NCBI GenBank assembly: GCA_036506395.1
Contig: DASXRU010000238.1
Span: forward strand, 1 to 31,342
DNA from: DASXRU01 sp036506395
GTDB taxonomy: Bacteria; Acidobacteriota; Blastocatellia; Pyrinomonadales; Pyrinomonadaceae
Length of the DNA stretch: 31,342 bases
Direction: 5' to 3'
Below the pieces are notes generated by a model. It saw nothing but the letters and a program-made list of their open reading frames with translations. It was not told the origin of the DNA and searched no databases. Numbering within the stretch: position 1 is the first letter of the stretch; every line of letters starts with the position of its first letter. The position numbers and the translations under genes are program-made. This document shows, in pieces, positions 6,731 through 14,242 of this stretch.

Positions 6731-8710
6731 TTGTTTAGTGACCAATTCCGTCGCGGCGAATCAGATCAAAGTAAGCTCAGCGGAGTGAAAGGCTCGAAAC
6801 TGATTTCGAACCTTTCGAACGTCGCCTGGAAAGCTTTCCAGTCGGTGAACACGCTGCTGCCCGAAGGCGAGAGTGTGCGGCCAAACTGGGCGCCGGGGCC
6901 GCTTTTGAAATCCTACCAGCGTTCTGCGCCACCGCTTGGATTCCCGCGAGAGACCGACAGCCTCTGTCCGCGTTGCGTTAAGGAAGTTCGCGATGCCGTG
7001 ATCACCGGCGAGACCACGCTCGAGTCCTTGATGAACGAGCATCCCGGCGAAATCAAAGCACAGATTCTGGAAGAAGACGGCCGCGTCATCATGCGCAAGA
7101 CTTGCCCCAAGCATGGCGAGTTTACCGATGTGATGGCCACCGATCCTGCTTTTCTTGAGCGCATCGAGTCGCTCTTCTTTGGCCGCGACTTTCGTGTCGC
7201 TGAAGACGCGCACGTACATCATCACGGGACTTCAAATATAAAGTTTGGCCGCGGCGCGGTTCTGACCGTGGACCTCACCAATCGCTGCAACATGATGTGC
7301 AATCCGTGCTTCATGGATGCGAATCAGGTGGGCTATGTTCACGAGCCGACTTTTGAAGACACGAAAGCAATCCTTGATCGCGCGGTCTCGTTCAAACCGA
7401 AGCGCCAGATTATCATTCTCTTCTCCGGCGGCGAGCCGACCCTTTCGCCCTATTACCTCGAGGCAGTAGCCTACGCGAAGAAGATTGGCTTTTACCGGAT
7501 TCTGGCCGCGACCAACGGCATACGCTTCGCCGAAGACATCGAGTTTTGCAAAGCTGCGAAGGCTGCGGGACAGCACGGTGTCTATCTGCAATTCGACGGC
7601 GTCAGCGAAGAAAAGAACAAGCATCGCGGTGTCGGCAACCTGTTCGATGTGAAGCTGCGCGCGATTGAGAACCTGGCGAGTGTTGGCATCAAGGTGACGC
7701 TGGTGACCACCATCGTCAACACAATCAACAATGATGGTATCGGCCAGATCGTTGAATTTGCCGCGCAGAATATCGACAAGGTGCAGACCATCGCCTTCCA
7801 GCCTGTTTCCTTCACCGGCCGCGATGAAGACATTGCTGACGACCTGCGCATCAGGCAGCGTTACACCCTGGCCGGGATGACGCATGATTTGAAGGATCAG
7901 CTTGGCGGGCGCTTGCAGCCGTTGCGTGATTGGTATCCGCTTTCGTCATATTCTGCGTTCACCAGCGTGATGGACATGCTGCAGGGGGCGGATGCGCCAT
8001 GGGGTTGGTCGTCGTGCAATTGCCATCCCAACTGCGGCATCTTTACGCTGATCGTAGTTAATAAACAGACTAACGAGTTCACGTCGCTGTTCGACTTCTT
8101 CAATTACGAACAGTTCATGAAGGACGTGGCCGTGATCACCGACACCGCGCGGGGCAAGAAGCTCTCGTATGCGCAACTGGGGATGGCGATCATGCGAAAC
8201 TTCAACGCCGAACGCGCGCCGGAAGGCTTCCCCATTTCGCAGATCCTGAATCTGTTCAAACCGTCATCCACAAACTCGAATTCCGATCGCAACGATCGCA
8301 TGAAGGTCCAGAGTGGCTCGGAGGATCCCAGCGACATCTGGCGCGTATTGTGTGTTGAAGGCATGTGGTTCCAGGACCTCTTCAACTACGATTTTCGCCG
8401 CACCGAGATGTGCGTGATTCCTTACGGCACCCAGGAAGGCGAGATTTCCTTCTGCGCCTATAACACGGGTGTCGGCTGGCGACAGATCATCGAGAACATG
8501 CACAAGACCGCGAACCTCGCCGAGTGGTACGAAGAACATGGCCGCCATGCGGTCTATGCTGCCGGCCACAACGTTCCCGGTATTACCAGGAAACATTCAC
8601 TCAGCCTGCCGATCATCCAGGCGGTTCTGGCCGAGGATGCAGATGAGAAACCGGTTGTCGTTTCGCCTTATCTGTTGGAAGAGCACGAAGAAGAAGTGAT
8701 TGCGGTTTAG
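6731..8710 (+). CDS. Radical SAM enzyme of the tetraether/membrane-spanning lipid synthase (Tes-like, COG1964) type
   Basis: The frame is open from GTG 6668 (680 residues); numbering here uses that frame, and the TTG at 6731 (residue 22) is preferred on ribosome-site grounds. The radical SAM motif is C207-x3-C211-x2-C214, with GGEP at 254-257. Upstream is a zinc-ribbon or rubredoxin-like segment: C100-x2-C103, then EEDGRVIMRKTCPKHGEF with C146. Downstream are more clustered cysteines (C450, C452, C456, C562, C582, C596), suggesting extra Fe-S clusters. This layout (CPxC, TCPxHG, TNRCN, many C-terminal cysteines) matches the MJ0619 family. Members of that family couple hydrocarbon tails of lipids into membrane-spanning chains. 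Acidobacteria are known for membrane-spanning iso-diabolic acid, so a role in making such lipids is plausible here. The substrate is inferred. The lpx neighbours fit an envelope role. A different radical SAM chemistry remains possible. Confidence 0.75.
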   Translation: MFSDQFRRGESDQSKLSGVKGSKLISNLSNVAWKAFQSVNTLLPEGESVRPNWAPGPLLKSYQRSAPPLGFPRETDSLCPRCVKEVRDAVITGETTLESLMNEHPGEIKAQILEEDGRVIMRKTCPKHGEFTDVMATDPAFLERIESLFFGRDFRVAEDAHVHHHGTSNIKFGRGAVLTVDLTNRCNMMCNPCFMDANQVGYVHEPTFEDTKAILDRAVSFKPKRQIIILFSGGEPTLSPYYLEAVAYAKKIGFYRILAATNGIRFAEDIEFCKAAKAAGQHGVYLQFDGVSEEKNKHRGVGNLFDVKLRAIENLASVGIKVTLVTTIVNTINNDGIGQIVEFAAQNIDKVQTIAFQPVSFTGRDEDIADDLRIRQRYTLAGMTHDLKDQLGGRLQPLRDWYPLSSYSAFTSVMDMLQGADAPWGWSSCNCHPNCGIFTLIVVNKQTNEFTSLFDFFNYEQFMKDVAVITDTARGKKLSYAQLGMAIMRNFNAERAPEGFPISQILNLFKPSSTNSNSDRNDRMKVQSGSEDPSDIWRVLCVEGMWFQDLFNYDFRRTEMCVIPYGTQEGEISFCAYNTGVGWRQIIENMHKTANLAEWYEEHGRHAVYAAGHNVPGITRKHSLSLPIIQAVLAEDADEKPVVVSPYLLEEHEEEVIAV

Positions 8711-8752
8711 TCTCGCTAGTTCTGTAGTCTCTCCAAAACTCCACAGGCTTGT

Positions 8753-9275
8753 TTAGAAGAACTCCCGCTTGGCGATCTCAGCTACCTTCTTGCCCACACC
8801 GCTCACGGAACTCTTTGAGTCGCCGCCGAACAGGCCCCACGAAACAGCGCCCGTCGCATCTGTCTCATACAAGAGCTTGTCCGTCGCCTTATCGATGAAC
8901 TTTATGTGCGTTGTGATTCTAGTCTTGCCGGCGCCGAGGCTTATGACCTAGCGCTTGGCGCGGCTACCCGGCTCATATTTCGTCACCGTGCCTGCCAGTT
9001 GAATCGTCGGTACGGTCGTATCCGGCGGGTGTTTCACCTGCCCTCAACACATGGCTGAATCTGCCGAGACCGGTCAGTTTCGCGACGATCCCGTCCATCG
9101 GCTTCATCCACTCGGCCGGAAAAGCCACGCCTTCCTTCACATCGAAGTTCGCCACCTCAACATCTTTATACTTGTTCTTATTTTCGCTGTTTGGTTTTTG
9201 GCCGCTGGCGGAAAACCCCAACAGCAGAAGCAGGGCAAGCGCGGAAAAGAGACTACCTTTAGTCAGTTTCCTCAT
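8753..9275 (-). pseudogene. Broken DUF4410-like secreted protein
   Basis: The ATG at 9275 has a good ribosome site (AAAGGA) and starts a signal peptide (MRKLTKGSLFSALALLLLLG), followed by YKDVEVANFDV and EWMKPMDGIVAKL. Near 9021-9036 the homologous sequence shifts frame and the original frame ends at 8973. The shifted frame continues with PTIQLAGTVTKYEPGSRAKR, meets an in-frame TAG at 8948-8950 where a tyrosine is expected (KR-stop-VIS), then reads on through GAGKTRITTHIKF and YETDATGAVSWGLFGG to TAA at 8753. Together the pieces make a protein of about 173 residues resembling DUF4410-type lipoproteins. One frameshift plus one nonsense codon indicates decay, unless both are consensus errors. 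The family assignment is from pattern recognition. Confidence 0.75.
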
Positions 9276-9390
9276 AGTTTATCCTTTCTGATCACACAGG
9301 GTCGCTGGAGAAAGAACGATACTTTTCGCTAGCGGCGTGCCTCAAGCTCAATGAAAATAAGATCCTGTTTCAGTTTGGAAATTGGGCTTT

Positions 9391-9564
9391 TCTCATTCAC
9401 ACCTGGCTTCAGCCAGGTGGGGGAAATGCTAACCACTTTTACGAAACCGTTTTAAAGGTTTCAAGGTGCTTATGGCACTGTACGAAAGAGCAAACCGTTG
9501 AAACGGTTCTGCGTCGATAAGAAAGCTGCGTGGTCACCGGGCTGAAGCCACGGTGTGAATGAGA
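9391..9564. repeat. MITE-like inverted-repeat element with TCTCATT termini
   Basis: The ends TCTCATTCACACC (left) and GGTGTGAATGAGA (right) are inverted copies. Each carries a further stem around GGCTTCAGCC. The interior has AAACCGTTTTAAAGGTTT and AAACCGTTGAAACGGTT. There is no coding capacity. It occupies most of the gap between the pseudogene and the gene at 9731; the remaining bases of that gap show nothing recognisable. The element at 28186-28271 has the same termini. Confidence 0.85.
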
Positions 9565-9730
9565 GGTCGGAAATCCATCCTGAATCAGTTCGAAAATAAC
9601 ATTGTGGCGGAACGGAAACTGTCACAAAGCAGCTGGTCATCGATCCGATGCACAACTAGAGTCTCCCTCAAGCGGCACTGTGATTGCCAAGTACCGGTTG
9701 AAGGCTGAGCGGCCCTCGGGAGGACTTCAG

Positions 9731-10540
9731 ATGAGACACGGATTTTCCCCACTACTATTGACCGCGCTGCTGTTTGCGGTCCTGACTGCCGGGCCTTTGT
9801 CTGTGCGGGCGACCGCAGCAAAAACCATCCAGCAGTCGGCGAGTTCAACAACCTGTCTGAACAACCAGGATGTCCTGGCAATGCTCAAGGCGAACCTCGC
9901 CGTTGAAATAGTCATCGCCAAGATCAAAGCCTCGGACTGCAATTTCGACACTTCGCCTGAGACGCTGAAAAAGTTCCAAGCCGACGGGGTGCCCGGGGAA
10001 GTGATTATGGCCATGATTGTCGCTGCCAAAAAGCCGGCTTCTGGCGAATCTGTTGCGCCGCCGCAAAGAGCCGCTGTCAAACTTCCGGCGGGGACTGTGG
10101 TTGATTTTGAAACTTGCTACCCGATCAATTCGCAGGAGTTCAAAAAGGGCGACGCCATTAGTTTCCGGGTAGTCAATCCCGTGATCATGAACGGTTCCGT
10201 ATTGATCATTCAGGGCGCGACCGCCACCGGCATCGTGACTATAGCGCAACGCAATGGACACTTCGGTCGCGCCGGGCGCATCACCTGGGCGATGAAGGAA
10301 GTGACGGCTGTGGACGGCACGCGGATTCCGATTGACTTCACCGGCCACACGGTCGGCGACAGCAAAGGCGCAAAGGTCGCGGCGCAAACCATCATCATGG
10401 GAGCCCTCATGGGCCCCGCGGCCCCGATAGCGCTGCTGGGCGGTTTTAAGAGAGGCGAGAATGCCTACATTCCGGCCGGCAAACGTTTTCAAGCCAGCGT
10501 GCGCGGAGACGCCACAGTCATCGCATCTCCAATGAGGTAG
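9731..10540 (+). CDS. Secreted protein of unknown function
   Basis: The ATG at 9731 is chosen because GGGAGG lies about nine bases upstream and a signal peptide begins here (MRHGFSPLLLTALLFAVLTA). The frame is open further upstream, but that part is not protein-like. The 269-residue product has a short helical module after the signal (LNNQDVLAMLKANLAVEIVI and DGVPGEVIMAMIVAAKK). A beta-rich domain from about residue 115 (LPAGTVVDFETCYPINSQ) follows, ending in a glycine/alanine-rich segment (IIMGALMGPAAPIALLGG) that could associate with membrane. Proteins with this early helical module are common in Acidobacteria, but no function is known to me. Two cysteines in the N-terminal part could form a disulfide. 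It stands alone, followed by a long inverted repeat. Confidence 0.85.
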   Translation: MRHGFSPLLLTALLFAVLTAGPLSVRATAAKTIQQSASSTTCLNNQDVLAMLKANLAVEIVIAKIKASDCNFDTSPETLKKFQADGVPGEVIMAMIVAAKKPASGESVAPPQRAAVKLPAGTVVDFETCYPINSQEFKKGDAISFRVVNPVIMNGSVLIIQGATATGIVTIAQRNGHFGRAGRITWAMKEVTAVDGTRIPIDFTGHTVGDSKGAKVAAQTIIMGALMGPAAPIALLGGFKRGENAYIPAGKRFQASVRGDATVIASPMR

Positions 10541-10574
10541 GAGCGTTGGGAAACTTCTGAGCTTGGGTGGTCTT

Positions 10575-10667
10575 GTCAGAACCGCCTGCGGTAGCGGGCG
10601 GGCCATGTCCCATAGGTATGGCTTGGGCTAAAAAGATGGCCCGCCCGCTACCGCAGGCGGTTCTGAC
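10575..10667. repeat. Long perfect inverted repeat (32-bp arms, 29-bp spacer)
   Basis: Arms at 10575-10606 and 10636-10667 are perfect reverse complements containing CCGCCTGCGGTAGCGGGC. The element sits between the convergent genes ending at 10540 and 10723 and could serve as a bidirectional terminator, though no T-tract follows. Its architecture matches the elements at 6371-6509 and 30131-30234 but the arm sequence differs. Confidence 0.9.
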
Positions 10668-10722
10668 CTCGCAAACATTGACAGCGAAGTTTTCCTAAGC
10701 GAGATTCAACTTACCGGACTTG

Positions 10723-11055
10723 TCACAATTTGCCAGGATCGGTTGCCGGATCCTGGGCCGTAGTTGGGCGTTCAGGATTCTGCACTGAGCGCAGTTCCGC
10801 CACGATCTCCGCCAGCCGCAACGCAAGTTCTTCAATCTTCAGCACACGTTGTTTCACCTTGTCACTGAGATCCTCGCGCAGCAAAAGCTGGGCGTGCCCT
10901 AATACTCCGGTCAATGGATTGTTGATCTCGTGGCGCACGCGTGCGACCAGGGTAACGACTTCCAGTAACCTGGTCTCGTATTCGGTCAGTCGATCGTTTG
11001 GTTGTTCTCTCGGGGGGGTTTCAGAGGTATTGAATCGAGATTTGTCTGAGCTCAT
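10723..11055 (-). CDS. Stand-alone histidine kinase dimerisation/phosphoacceptor (HisKA) domain protein
   Basis: This 110-residue protein consists of a polar N-terminal tail, the H-box RHEINNPLTGVLGHAQLLL (H42 as predicted phosphoacceptor), the second helix of a two-helix DHp hairpin (VKQRVLKIEELALRLAEIVA) and a disordered proline/threonine-rich tail. No ATP-binding HATPase_c domain follows: the stop is at 10723 and the downstream DNA is a repeat. The residues N and P after the histidine are those of functional kinases. It could be a phosphotransfer or dimerisation partner for another kinase, or a truncated kinase. The start ATG at 11055 has AAGAAGAG just upstream. No response regulator gene is adjacent; the REC-PilZ gene is 17 kb away. 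Confidence 0.8.
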   Translation of the reverse strand: MSSDKSRFNTSETPPREQPNDRLTEYETRLLEVVTLVARVRHEINNPLTGVLGHAQLLLREDLSDKVKQRVLKIEELALRLAEIVAELRSVQNPERPTTAQDPATDPGKL

Positions 11056-11182
11056 CTCTTCTTAACTCTTTCCCGGTTGTTGTCCTGGACCGAAATTGAA
11101 GCATGAAAACGTTGCTGGGCGCGGTATTGTGCTTTGAATCAGTTAGGAGAGCAAGTTAAAAGCGGCAACAAAGCTTAGGAGT

Positions 11183-11212
11183 TTGACAATCGCGTCTGAG
11201 CTTACGTAAATT
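11183..11212 (+). promoter_or_regulatory. Probable sigma-70 promoter of tRNA-Gln
   Basis: A perfect TTGACA at 11183-11188 is followed 18 bases later by TAAATT at 11207-11212, about 12 bases before the mature tRNA. The -35 is ideal and the -10 matches four of six positions. Confidence 0.5.
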
Positions 11213-11224
11213 CGATTCGTTCCT

Positions 11225-11298
11225 TGGGAGATCGTCCAATGGTAGGACTCCAGACTCTGAATCTGGCTATCTAGGTTCGAATCCTAGTCTCCCAGCCA
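11225..11298 (+). tRNA. trnQ: tRNA-Gln (anticodon CUG)
   Basis: The full cloverleaf can be drawn. The acceptor stem is TGGGAGA paired with TCTCCCA, and the D-arm is GTCC/GGAC. The anticodon stem CCAGA/TCTGG has loop CTCTGAA, giving anticodon CTG. The T-arm is CTAGG-TTCGAAT-CCTAG, the discriminator base is G, and CCA is encoded at 11296-11298. It decodes CAG. Confidence 0.97.
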
Positions 11299-11462
11299 CA
11301 CAACTTCCGTCACCTGCTTCACATCATCTGTAACTTGAATTGGTATGTTTGGTTTACGCCGTCGTTAGAAACGCGTGAAATATTGAAGCGAGCAGTTGAT
11401 ATGCGTAGTGGTTCTTGAATCATGAGCCGGACAACAACTCTTTCAACCCGACCCGCGATTCG

Positions 11463-12077
11463 TTACTTCCAATTCGGCGGACAGGACAGATGAGTCCCAT
11501 CACTCAAAACAACCGTGTCATAAAACCGGCTTGTTGCGAGATGTTTCTCTTTCATCTTGTAATGAAAATCGGCGGTTTGCTTGAAGTCTTCAGAGGCGCG
11601 ACCAATGGGAAGGACGACGCCAATTTGCTTCGTCGGGAATGTGGCTTGAACTGCTTTCACTGCCGGCGTGAGGTCCGTATCTCCAGAAATGATTATTGCT
11701 TTGTCGTACGAGTCGGAGACCGCAAGCCGGAATAGATATATCGCGATGTTCACATCCGTTTGTTTTTCTTCGACCGTTCGAAAATGGTTCCGGCATAAGG
11801 GGCAGTATCGATCCTTGCGCTTGAACTCCCCATACACAACGTTGACGCCTTCTGCTTCCTGGGCCTTAATGAAGAGCCTGTGACGCGCTACTTTTCCGGG
11901 GTCCCAAGTAGCCAACGTCGTGAAATAATAGACTCCTTCAAGTGAGTCCTTTTTGTCCGTCACAAAGCACTGGGAAAGTTTGGCGAGATTGACCCATTTG
12001 TATTTGCGATATTCCCTGCGATAGTCGAGGGCGTGGTAGAGGTTGAACCCATCAATCAGGAAAATGATTCGGCTCAT
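11463..12077 (-). CDS. NYN domain (PIN-like, DUF88/LabA-type) putative ribonuclease
   Basis: The 204-residue product starting MSRIIFLIDGFNLYHAL has the conserved acidic residues of NYN/PIN nucleases: D9 and N12 in the first strand, D108 in EKQTDVNIAIYL, and D133/D135 in SGDTDLTPAV. Such enzymes cut or process RNA using metal ions. A CPLC pair (C92, C95) with a nearby histidine forms a possible small zinc site inserted in the fold. The frame stays open upstream to 12161, but that stretch translates hairpin DNA, so the ATG at 12077 is chosen. It is isolated, between tRNA-Gln and a 656-bp non-coding gap. Its base composition looks less GC-rich than its neighbours (estimated by eye), which hints at transfer. 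RNA target unknown. Confidence 0.85.
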   Translation of the reverse strand: MSRIIFLIDGFNLYHALDYRREYRKYKWVNLAKLSQCFVTDKKDSLEGVYYFTTLATWDPGKVARHRLFIKAQEAEGVNVVYGEFKRKDRYCPLCRNHFRTVEEKQTDVNIAIYLFRLAVSDSYDKAIIISGDTDLTPAVKAVQATFPTKQIGVVLPIGRASEDFKQTADFHYKMKEKHLATSRFYDTVVLSDGTHLSCPPNWK

Positions 12078-12733
12078 GAAAGCGGGAAAACTTAGATACC
12101 GGACAAAATTAAACCCAGCCCCACTAGGAGGCTGGGGCCAGCAGTTTGGGCTTGCGCCCAACCTAACTGGGATGATCTGTGGTCAATGTTACGGTCGTAA
12201 CCGTCCAATGTCAAGAGACTCTATAGACTCAAGAGACAGGTCCTGATTAGGTGTTGACTTCCACTCGATAAGCTTTTCAGTGTTGTGACCAAATCGTGCC
12301 CAGAGTTTCTGCAATTAGATGGTAAAACTTGCAAAAGCTTGCAACGCGTTGGCGGTTGTAACCTGTTGTCGTACGTTTGCGGCGGCAGGTGCTCTACGTG
12401 TCGACACTGCCGAAGTAGAAGGGGTTTCGATGATCTGAATGCATATTCCCTGGCGATTGGCTGAGTGCAAAGGTGGCATTTACCCGGGTAACGGCGCTTG
12501 ATGCCTTTCAGCGGGCAAGCTTCTGGGATTCGGTGTCACGGCAATCGCCGAATTACCACGTGCTCTTAGGTCAACCCACGGTAGCTCCCGCTTTTCAGGT
12601 TCTTGTTTCCGATGGGGCCGCTTATTTCTATGCTGATCCCGACTTGGGACGATAGTTCCGTTTATTGACGGCCGCTTTCTAAGCATCGCCAGCGACCTGA
12701 ATAACCAGAGCCAAGATCTGAAGAGCTTTGACT
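12078..12733. other. Intergenic region with two hairpins, otherwise unassigned
   Basis: Just upstream of the NYN gene are two stem-loops, 12114-12136 (CCCAGCC/GGCTGGG) and 12146-12161 (TTGGGC/GCCCAA). The rest holds no gene I can support. A 60-codon plus-strand frame at 12473-12655, from a GTG, has no ribosome site or recognisable family, and may be chance or a remnant. A short direct repeat CAAGAGAC occurs near 12215-12240. Confidence 0.5.
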
Positions 12734-14002
12734 TTACGGCTGTTTGTAAATCGTCCCGTTCTTCATCACAAACCGCACGCGCCGCAGAGCCGAGATATCT
12801 GTGGTCGGTTCGCCTTCAACGGCGATGATGTCGGCGAAAAGAGCCGGCTTAATGCGCCCGACTTTTTCTTCCATGTGCAGGACGCGCGCATCGATGGAAG
12901 TTGCTGAGCGCAGCGCGTCGATGATGGGCATGCCCCAGGCGACCATCGTTTCAATCTCGCGCGCTTCGTCGCCGTGCGCAAAGACGCCCACGTCGCTGCC
13001 ATTCGCGATTGTTACTCCGGAATCAAGCGCTTGCTTGAAGACAATTTTTTTCTTTTCGATATTTGCCGCGCTGGCAACTGACAGCGTCGGACAAAAGGCG
13101 GTGCCCCGCTCTTTCATCAAACGAAACAGCTCCGGCGTCAGGCCATCGCCGTGCTCGATCGTTTCCACCCCGGCGAGAATGGCCCGTCGCGCTCCTTCCG
13201 TCGATGTCGAGTGTGCAGAAACGGGAATGCCGGCGTTCTTGGCAACTTCAACAGCAAGCTTTAGTTCTTCCAGTGTAAACGTAGCGTGCGCAGCGCCGTC
13301 CGCGCCCCAACGATAGTCGGCATAAACTTTGACCCAGTCAGCGCCTTTGCCAATCTGCTCGCGGACCACGCGCGTCAATCCGTCAATGCCGTCGGCTTCT
13401 TCCGCGCCCTGCGGCACATTCCATTCGGGCGCATAACCCTTCGGACCATAAGTGCCGGTGGCGACAATCGCGCGCGTAGCCACCACTAAACGCGGGCCCG
13501 GAATAATTCCCTGCTGCACCGCTTGTTTTAGCCCGACGTCAGCGTAGCCCGCGCCTTCCGTGCCCAGGTCACGCAGCGTGGTGAAGCCGGCCATCAGCGT
13601 GCTGCGCAAGTGATTGGTGGCGCGCGCCACGCGCAGACTGAGAGCTTCGCGCGCCACTTGATCATTCCAAACGGTTTCGCTGTATGGGTGCAACAGAATG
13701 TGCGAATGCGCATCGATCAATCCGGGCATCAGAGTCAGGTTCGGAAGATCAATCACCTTCGCCTCTGCCGGCACTTTGACTTCACTCAGCGGCCCGACGG
13801 CTTCGATCTTCTCAGCGCGCACCAGCACCACCCAGCCATCGTGCAGCTGCCCGGATTCACCATCGAAGATGTGCGCCGGCTTGAGTAGATAGACCGTCTC
13901 AGATGGTTTGGGCGCTGGCGATTGGGTTTGAGCGGAAGGTGCGACTTGGAAAAGCGGGAAGGCGATTATGGAGCAAACAACGAACAGCAGCGTAAGGCGC
14001 AT
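12734..14002 (-). CDS. Secreted metal-dependent amidohydrolase (imidazolonepropionase/prolidase-like)
   Basis: The product, about 422 residues, has a signal peptide (MRLTLLFVVCSIIAFPLFQV), a short beta-sandwich and a TIM-barrel amidohydrolase domain. Expected metal ligands are visible in order, numbered from this start: the HxH of LIDAHSH (H99, H101), a lysine in WVKVYADYRWG (K225, possibly carboxylated), H264 in SAHSTS, H284 in TIEHGDG and D337 in NGSDVGVFAHG. Related exported enzymes hydrolyse Xaa-Pro or Xaa-Arg dipeptides and similar cyclic amides, so a role in peptide use in the periplasm is plausible. The exact substrate cannot be read from sequence. An ATG also occurs at 14008, but the ribosome site AGAAGGA (14011-14017) is two bases from it and eight from the ATG at 14002. 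It lies downstream of nth on the same strand. Confidence 0.92.
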   Translation of the reverse strand: MRLTLLFVVCSIIAFPLFQVAPSAQTQSPAPKPSETVYLLKPAHIFDGESGQLHDGWVVLVRAEKIEAVGPLSEVKVPAEAKVIDLPNLTLMPGLIDAHSHILLHPYSETVWNDQVAREALSLRVARATNHLRSTLMAGFTTLRDLGTEGAGYADVGLKQAVQQGIIPGPRLVVATRAIVATGTYGPKGYAPEWNVPQGAEEADGIDGLTRVVREQIGKGADWVKVYADYRWGADGAAHATFTLEELKLAVEVAKNAGIPVSAHSTSTEGARRAILAGVETIEHGDGLTPELFRLMKERGTAFCPTLSVASAANIEKKKIVFKQALDSGVTIANGSDVGVFAHGDEAREIETMVAWGMPIIDALRSATSIDARVLHMEEKVGRIKPALFADIIAVEGEPTTDISALRRVRFVMKNGTIYKQP

Positions 14003-14010
14003 ATTCATGT

Positions 14011-14017
14011 TCCTTCT
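14011..14017 (-). promoter_or_regulatory. Shine-Dalgarno deciding the amidohydrolase start
   Basis: AGAAGGA on the minus strand is eight bases from the ATG at 14002 but only two from the ATG at 14008, favouring the inner start. Confidence 0.6.
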
Positions 14018-14019
14018 TA

Positions 14020-14205
14020 TTATCGAGTCTCTTTGAAGATGGAATACAAACTACTCTCCCTCTTCCGAGGTAACTTGAGCTTCATCCAGTAATCCTGATA
14101 AAGAGCTGGTTTCGAATAAATCAGCCACTTTCCAATTCTGATATGAAAGTACGGAGGCTCCCCAACGTAACCGGCCTCAACCAAATGATTATAATCTACA
14201 ACCAC
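14020..14205 (-). CDS. Possible small protein or gene remnant between nth and the amidohydrolase
   Basis: A 61-codon frame from GTG 14205 to TAA 14020 lies in the 240-bp gap between two same-strand genes. The translation is rich in aromatic and charged residues (YFHIRIGKWLIYSKPALYQD) and looks more protein-like than chance, but I recognise no family. An in-frame TAG about 30 bases upstream limits any extension, and no clear ribosome site precedes the GTG. Its stop falls just before the amidohydrolase ribosome site, a spacing usual in operons. It may be a genuine short gene, the tail of a decayed one, or chance. Confidence 0.3.
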   Translation of the reverse strand: MVVDYNHLVEAGYVGEPPYFHIRIGKWLIYSKPALYQDYWMKLKLPRKRESSLYSIFKETR

Positions 14206-14242
14206 TTCGTTCTCGTCGGACTTTGAGGCGCAGGTGAACTAG

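Noticed and set aside
9602..9730. Upstream extension of the secreted protein at 9731
   Set aside because: The extra residues are not signal-like and a proper ribosome site and signal peptide begin at 9731.
12078..12161. Upstream extension of the NYN gene by 28 codons
   Set aside because: It translates hairpin DNA; the NYN fold begins at MSRIIFLIDG (12077).
12473..12655. Small plus-strand gene starting at GTG
   Set aside because: No ribosome binding site, no recognisable family and no neighbouring partner; left as unassigned.
11225..12733. Genomic island integrated at tRNA-Gln
   Set aside because: No integrase gene and no second copy of the tRNA 3' end were found downstream within the window.
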